A program made the translations under genes and the position numbers. From assembly GCA_022496805.1 (NCBI GenBank), contig CM040090.1:16300001-16364000 (forward strand): 64,000 nucleotides of DNA, in the 5' to 3' direction. This document shows, piece by piece, positions 58,050 through 64,000 of this stretch. How positions within the stretch are numbered: position 1 is the stretch's first letter; the number at the start of each line of letters is the position of its first letter. Under the pieces are notes generated by a model. The model did no database searches. It was not told the DNA's origin and saw only the letters and a program-made list of their open reading frames with translations. This DNA is from Pohlia nutans (taxonomy: Eukaryota > Streptophyta > Bryopsida > Bryales > Mniaceae).

Positions 58050-58161
58050 TACTCTCCAAAGAACTCTCCAAAGGACTCTCCAAAGGACTCTCCAAAAAAC
58101 GCTCCAAAGGACTCTTCGAACGACTCTTCAAAGGACTCTCTCACTCTCCAAAGGACTCTCC
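58050..58161 (+). repeat. 12-bp minisatellite ACTCTCCAAAGG, about nine units
   Basis: Regular 12-bp units with a few variants; read as peptide it repeats LQRT. The partner copy near 21983-22020 has three or four units. Confidence 0.85.
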
Positions 58162-59078
58162 AACATGTCAAGTTATGGAAATGGTAGTATCTAATATGTA
58201 AATGTCATGAACATATTTTTAACTAGTCGTAGTGGTTTTAGGTTGCAAACAACTCAACTTTTGGTTATTAGTAGAGTAATTTTCAATTTCCACAACTCTC
58301 AATTTTTAGTCTCGTGTGCTCACAGTGATGGGTATTTTCACAAGTGGTCATTAGCACAACTTCGTGTGGAAGTAGGGAGTTTTATATGTCGAGGAATGGG
58401 TCACGGCTTACTTTCCACTTTGAAAATTTGTGGCAATTTCAATATGAAGAAATAAATAGAACAATTGCAATATTCATGAAATCCTATTTTGAATCCGCAA
58501 AAAAATTCTCACCACGTATAGAAGGGCTATAAATAGGTCAGCAAGCTTAACTTGGTGGTTATAGATCATCCAACCTTAACTCTACAGACTGCTCGTTTTC
58601 TCATTTCATTGCAAGTTGTATTGCCCATGAATGGAACAGTACAGAGATGAAAATATGGGTATGCAAATTGTTGTAACAACGACTGTTATTTCTCATCAGA
58701 AAATGAAACTTAGCCATGGTTACCACCAGCACTGAATAAATGAATTTTGCACACATGGTTGAAAACAAATTATCCACATACATCCCACCATTACAGATTG
58801 AGAATTTCTACGATAACTTCAGGTCTAAACTTGTATCCTTCAAAACCTGCCTCAATGGCAACTGAAGTCTCTGAAATCACTTACATATCCGTGTAACAGA
58901 ATTGTCCAAAGTACGAGAACAGTAGAAATGTTTTTACAGAAAATCTACTACATATCCGCTAAAACATCAGAAGTGCAAGTTTCAAGTTCACAAAATGTCA
59001 ACAATAGCACAGGAAAACTCTGATGAGTCATGGAGAAGGGAGAGTTTCACTGCCGATCTGAGCAAGCACTTGAAGACA
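58162..59078. other. Non-coding 3' flank of the F-box gene
   Basis: No gene recognised; the part near 58800-59078 probably includes the 3' untranslated region of the minus-strand F-box gene. Confidence 0.45.
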
Positions 59079-60380
59079 TTACCACGGTGTAGCGTTGGGC
59101 AGAATCAGGTTCATGGACTTTCCTCGCCATACCGACTCACAGACTCTGGGCTTCCCATCCCATATGATTTCCGTCTCCGAGATGTGATCCGAAGAAACTC
59201 GAGGCCCCGGAACCCACTTTTTCTTCCGCAAGTCGAATGCCATGGACTTCCGAGAATCCATTGAAATAAACAGGAGGGAGTTCCCAAGGCCAAACGCAAC
59301 CATATCATAGGTCTCGTCTTCCTCCGTTGCAATATCAAAAAAATCCTTCACGTCTCTATTTGCCATTCTGAACAAGGATGGCATCTTATCAGTGAGTGTG
59401 ATTTCGCTGACTTGGAAGCTGCAAAACCTCTGTATTTTACGTCGAGAAGGTCCAGGGATCGCACTGAAGACAATCTGGTCCTGTTTCCAGGAAGTGAAAA
59501 ATAAGCGGTTGGCACAGACTATGAGCTGGGGACTGTCGATGCTTCCCGAAATCTCCACAGCCACATTCTCCCACGTATCCTTCGCAAGGTTGTACCTCCA
59601 GAGCGGCCGACGCTCTTTATCAGTGACAGAACCTACAAACAAGTACAGGAAACCTTGAAAGAAAGCGGTGCTAATTTCATCAGTGATGCAACGTTGAACG
59701 CAGGATGGGTTGGTCAAGCTCTTCCAGTCATTGGTGGTGGAATCATACAGCCGCACCAAAGGGTCGTTCAGAACAATCAAGCGATCTTCCTCGCTATACG
59801 AGTCGGGGTCTTCAAAAAATTCCGAAGCATCAAAACTGTGGTTTATCAGGAACACCTTGAAGCTTAGGGTTTCATCGACAACCAAATGCAGGTGTGGAAA
59901 TTGTGTTGAGGCGCCATGAGTCGGTGCAATTGGCAACAGTTTCTGCGTCTTTGCAATGGGATTGTAGACGACGACTTGATTGCCCTCACTGTTGCTCATG
60001 TTCGTTGCACGGTTTTGGCACACTAAACCTCCATCCATGCCGAAACATCTAGGGTACAGCCTGTGATGTTCATGCCTGGGATCGTCCTCCACTCTGTACC
60101 ACCGCTGTGTGGTGAAATCCAAAATCCCCCACCCTCCATGAGGCTTTGGTGACGGGTCATCGATCGGTATTATGTGATAGAAGCGGAGTACCATGATGGA
60201 CGGGCCTCCCTTTCCAGCGTTTTGTGCACATTGAACACCAAACTCTCGGGTGCGGATGAGCTCGTTCCATTTCTTGCACACCACGGAATATCGGCACAGT
60301 TCCGGCACAGACAGGAACGACAGAACTCGCTTCACGAGATCGAACGGGAGCCCACTCCACACGACAGTACTCAACTCCAT
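59079..60380 (-). CDS. F-box/kelch-type protein, intact, 433 residues
   Basis: A single open exon. Residues about 8-50 form an F-box (WSGLPFDLVKRVLSFLSVPE, then LCRYSVVCKKWNELI), which binds SKP1 in an SCF ubiquitin ligase. The remainder has kelch-like or F-box-associated strands: VVVYNPIAKTQKLLPIAPTH, VRLYDSTTNDWKSL, PLWRYNLAKDTWENV, MAFDLRKKKWVPGP. Such proteins choose substrates for ubiquitination; the target is unknown. The ATG at 60380 is the first in frame just before the F-box. An acceptor-like CTACAG lies about 11 bp upstream of it, so an intron in the 5' untranslated region is plausible. It is only distantly related to the broken F-box gene at 22-24 kb. Confidence 0.92.
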   Translation of the reverse strand: MELSTVVWSGLPFDLVKRVLSFLSVPELCRYSVVCKKWNELIRTREFGVQCAQNAGKGGPSIMVLRFYHIIPIDDPSPKPHGGWGILDFTTQRWYRVEDDPRHEHHRLYPRCFGMDGGLVCQNRATNMSNSEGNQVVVYNPIAKTQKLLPIAPTHGASTQFPHLHLVVDETLSFKVFLINHSFDASEFFEDPDSYSEEDRLIVLNDPLVRLYDSTTNDWKSLTNPSCVQRCITDEISTAFFQGFLYLFVGSVTDKERRPLWRYNLAKDTWENVAVEISGSIDSPQLIVCANRLFFTSWKQDQIVFSAIPGPSRRKIQRFCSFQVSEITLTDKMPSLFRMANRDVKDFFDIATEEDETYDMVAFGLGNSLLFISMDSRKSMAFDLRKKKWVPGPRVSSDHISETEIIWDGKPRVCESVWRGKSMNLILPNATPW

Positions 60381-61200
60381 CGTTGAACCTGTAGATCAAT
60401 AGCTAGCCCTGGACATCCGTAAGCTTATTAATAATTAATCACTCACATTAAATAGTGATTGACATAATCAAATAACCTAATACACGTACTTACCTCTCTG
60501 CCACACGTTAGGGTTGAAGGGTTGAAGTAGACCTCGCAGTCTTCAAAGCATCTCTCCCTCCAACCGAAAAACCGAAAAACGGATTCTCAGTTTACCTGAA
60601 ACGCATTACCCGAAATAATGATTCGTACTCTCTAATGCCAATTCGAAAGACAAAAGTGAGCAGACGCGCAACTTGAGAGCGAGCTACTTCTGCATCCACC
60701 GGGTGTACTATTAACTCCATAGCCAGATTACGAGAACAGTGAAAAATTAATAGCCATTGATCAAAGCAGAGCCTGACGCGGAAGAATGAGAACCCCCGTG
60801 AGAACCTCGATCTGACACTTCACAACAGCTGTTGAAGAGGAGAACTGAGTGAGTGAAACATACAAAACGGGATGAAATCGCCTCAGATAGAGAACCAACT
60901 CCCCTTACGTACGTTCAACAGGTACCTAAAGTTCAACAGGAAATGAAGTTTAAGAGCAGTTTCGCAAGGTAATTAATCATTGAAATGCAACCCTGCCACG
61001 GGGCTTGCAACATCCACCATATCAACACAGCAATTGATCTCAAATTGTAACGCCTAAACACAATCCATCGACCTCTGACCTTCCAACGACTCGGGTACTT
61101 TATTTTCCAATCTCATCAGACAAGCACAGCAAAACTTCAAAACAACAAGCAAGCATGTAACCGCAAACCCTTTGCGTTTAATGGCATTGCATTTGCAGAG
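60381..61200. promoter_or_regulatory. Probable upstream region of the F-box gene
   Basis: Non-coding, less AT-rich than the flanks; likely 5' untranslated region and promoter by position only. No specific element can be named. Confidence 0.4.
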
Positions 61201-61355
61201 CACAGGAAGACCGGGAGGCCATTACCCCAGGGGTAGCCTGGAGGCCAATGTAGATTTACCCCCCAAACTTTCTAAACAAGTAGGTCGAGGGGGAGGGTAT
61301 TCCTACATCACTATAAAAAATACCCCGGGGATAATGGCCTCCCGGTCTCCCTGTG
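61201..61355. mobile_element. Short MITE with ~34-bp inverted ends
   Basis: CACAGGAAGACCGGGAGGCC at the left pairs with the right end (inward CACAGGGAGACCGGGAGGCC), continuing through CCATTAYCCC. 155 bp, about 820 bp upstream of the F-box start. Class unknown. Confidence 0.78.
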
Positions 61356-62949
61356 GAGCCGCCTCGGCTTATAAACCCTCATTCATATCGAGCTTCTAAT
61401 TAATTAGTTGTGAGAGTCCTGTACATACATCGCTTCAAGAGGATGCTACACAATCTGTGTGTCTACTGTTCCGACTGAAGATCGCGGAGCCCTCAAGATT
61501 GTTCGGACCCCGCATTAATTCAACAACATCGGAATGCGTGATCTGACCTAACAGAACAAACACATGCGCTTCTCAATTGTCGATCGAAACCGTCAAGGAC
61601 CCTCGATCATACCTCAAGTTCGAAATGAACATTTAACTATTCCAATTCAAACCTGGACTTCGGAATGACTCTGAATCCCGGGTTTCAAACCTGGTTGAAT
61701 TAAAGCTCGTACGTTAAGTACAGAACCGAAAAAGAACGAACAAACGCGCATCAATCAAAACGCTGAAACAACATTTGGTTCAATGCAAACGGCTGGAAAA
61801 TTCGAAAAAACAAAAAATCGTAGAAACATACGGAAGACCCACTCAGCCCGGAGAATTGAAGATCAAACACGGCGCAATGAAAATTAATGGAGGCTGCTAT
61901 GCATGCATGGGGAATTGACTGATCAGCTGATCATGGGAAGGCCACTCGACTAAACCGCCGTCTTCCTCGACCGTCGATTCTCACTGCATCCTAGCCATCC
62001 AAATTTTTTTGGCTTACCATGCAGTGAGGGATTTTTCTGAAATTTTTTTATTTTTCAAACTGGTGGCACCAATTAAACAAGCGGCTAGTCGCGGAGTCTC
62101 TGCCTCAATATTTATCCCATATTTATTTTTACGGTTTCTTTTTACTCTCTAGGCATGTAACTCCTCGTAACTTTTATAAACGAAGCGTTTTCGTAGTCTC
62201 TCCCTTGGTGGGGCAGAGACAACAAACCGGCATTGTAGCACTTTCATTTAGATTTTAGGTGAAGTTATCATAATATAATGAAAATATGTTAGCACGGATG
62301 AATGCTTTGACAATGAAGAAATGTGTTTTGGGTCCAAAGTTAGTTATCACTAAAATTAGTTTAAATTCGTTTTTTTGGCTACGTTTTCACTAGCTAAAAA
62401 AGGGTTGGTTATTTAATTCAGGAAGTAGCTACTTTTTAGATTAGAAAAAATAGGCAAAATAGTGGATGAAATTTTGAAAGGCTTCTCAAGAAAATACTAA
62501 AATTGCCACTATTTGGATGTTCAAAAGTGCGTTACAATAAATAATTTTATAGATGAGCATATACATAGTCATATGGAGGATTCTGTCTATTTTTTTTTAC
62601 TTGGCTATAGTCCAGGGAGCTAGAGAAGTTCAATAAAGTGTACCGCAAAAGAATGGGATGCTCAAATCTAAAATCAACCTTTGCCTACAAAACCACCTAA
62701 AAGTAAAAAAAAAGTGTTGAGTATGTAAATGATTATTTCATTTTCAAAAAGTGTTGTTTGAAGCATTAAGAACGGAATTTTCTCAAAAACACTTTTGATA
62801 TATTGATATATTGATATTTTTATAAAAAGTCTATAAATTCACTAATTCTTCAATGCTAATAAAAATTTGATTTTTTGGTATTTTATATTTTTGACCTTTA
62901 CACTAAGAATTTCACTTTGAAAATAAAATATTATGAAATGTAGTTTTAA

Positions 62950-63026
<77 letters not shown>

Positions 63027-64000
63027 TTATGTAGAAATTTTGAAAGTGAAAATTTCATGGTAAAAATTCACAACGAAAAAATCTACTAAATAAATAAAAC
63101 AATTCCCTAAAGTTGAAAAATGAAAAAGGGCACAAAAACTTTACTTTTGTGTTCACATTATCTCGCTTGCCCCCATGATGTTTCATATCATGTTGGTAAA
63201 CTTGTAAGGGTTAGATTCTGCTTAACCCTTGAATTTCAAGAAAGCTTGGGTGGGGCAGCCTGATAGGCATTTAAATTTTTGGAGGGGGGAAAAAAAAAAC
63301 AAACAAACAAACATCTCTATTGGCAAGCCATTGTTGCGGCACTTTTTTTAAAATGCTATCAATGGGTGATGGTCTGGTTGGGGTACCCAAAAAAGCTGCA
63401 TTCGGGACAATTGCACTATGTGCTGGTGTGTCAAACAAACATAGTTTTTAATTTTAATAAAGTAAGACTTCATTAAATGTGATTTTAGTTTTCTACACTT
63501 ATAACGTATCAAGGAAAAAAATTTGATTACAATCAAAGATTTTTAAGTAATTTTATTTGATTTTTTAGTTGAAAAAGTAAATTATGTCCCAATTACGAAG
63601 AATCCCTGATATCAAGCAAATGGAACATCAAAAATAATAATTTTAATATTATTTTTGAATATGACCTACATCTAATTGTGTAGAGTACAAAATAATTTAT
63701 TTTATCATTAAAAAAATTAATGAATTGTGCACATGCAGCTTGCAAATCCCAAAATTCGGCATTTTTTGACACATCTATGAATGGATCCAAAAATAATAAT
63801 TTTTTTAATATAAACTCTTTGAATATATATATTTTGTTTCCATTGAGGTGAAGGATTTTATTTTTTTAATTTTAGGGTCTTTTTACTTGATCAAAATGAA
63901 TAAATTAGGCAAACTTTGGAGGTTTTAAGCAAAAATAACCTAATTAGTGTGTCCAAAAAGTGATACCCCAAGCAGATTTCTGCCCCAATTACCCAGCCTT
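61356..64000. other. Non-coding AT-rich tail with a (TA)n microsatellite
   Basis: No gene or RNA recognised. A pure TA run of about 70 bp lies at 62953-63022. Confidence 0.55.

Noticed and set aside
1..64000. LTR or LINE retrotransposon coding regions, tRNA genes, CRISPR arrays
   Set aside because: No reverse transcriptase, integrase or gag frame seen; no tRNA cloverleaf was recognised by eye (a scan with a tRNA finder would be decisive); no regularly spaced CRISPR-like repeat.

Overview
The window reads as nuclear DNA of a land plant. Coding exons are separated by AT-rich GT-AG introns, the gene families are plant ones (CCR/DFR-like reductase, an FG-GAP membrane protein matching NERD1, F-box/kelch, a ZF-HD zinc finger), and there is a short Arabidopsis-type telomere repeat. 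A near-complete piggyBac element with many related miniature elements is unusual for flowering plants, so I lean towards a seed-free lineage (bryophyte, lycophyte or fern). That is inference; the species cannot be fixed from the sequence alone.

Layout. 0.1-4.7 kb (+): a six-exon CCR/DFR-like short-chain dehydrogenase. 6.9-14.2 kb (-): an intact thirteen-exon NERD1-type gene with transposons in several introns. 14.6-19.7 kb: dense MITEs, several as inverted pairs. 20.4-22.0 kb: dispersed repeats. 22.1-23.9 kb (-): a frameshifted F-box/kelch pseudogene followed by a ~150-bp tandem repeat. 28.3-30.2 kb (-): the N-terminal half of a plastid-type FAD monooxygenase, broken by frameshifts, with a second more decayed copy at 43.6-45.0 kb. 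30.4-42.8 kb: non-coding repeats, including a CACTA-type element with a clean 3-bp target duplication. 42.9-43.4 kb (+): a ZF-HD dimerisation domain with one nonsense codon. 46.6-50.5 kb: a CACTA/EnSpm-type element whose TNP2 gene is ruined but which carries an open gene fusing a transposase-associated Cys motif to a SET methyltransferase domain. 50.5-56.0 kb: a 5.45-kb piggyBac element flanked by TTAA. 57.1-58.2 kb: repeats. 59.1-60.4 kb (-): an intact F-box/kelch gene. The rest to 64 kb is non-coding.

Several segments occur twice in the window, and the paired copies date the insertions. The unfilled site of the piggyBac is seen at 26.14 kb, and the unfilled site of the 2.2-kb CACTA-type element at 46.10 kb. 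The transposon layer is mostly cut-and-paste DNA elements (piggyBac, CACTA, Stowaway/mariner-like, unclassified foldbacks). I found no reverse transcriptase, integrase or gag reading frame.

The strongest candidates for something new are the SET-domain gene inside the CACTA-type element and the piggyBac system: a transposase plus two accessory reading frames, together with a set of TTAA-bounded miniature elements, one of which shares its terminal palindrome. All coordinates, splice sites and translations were read by eye; no alignment or database search was run.
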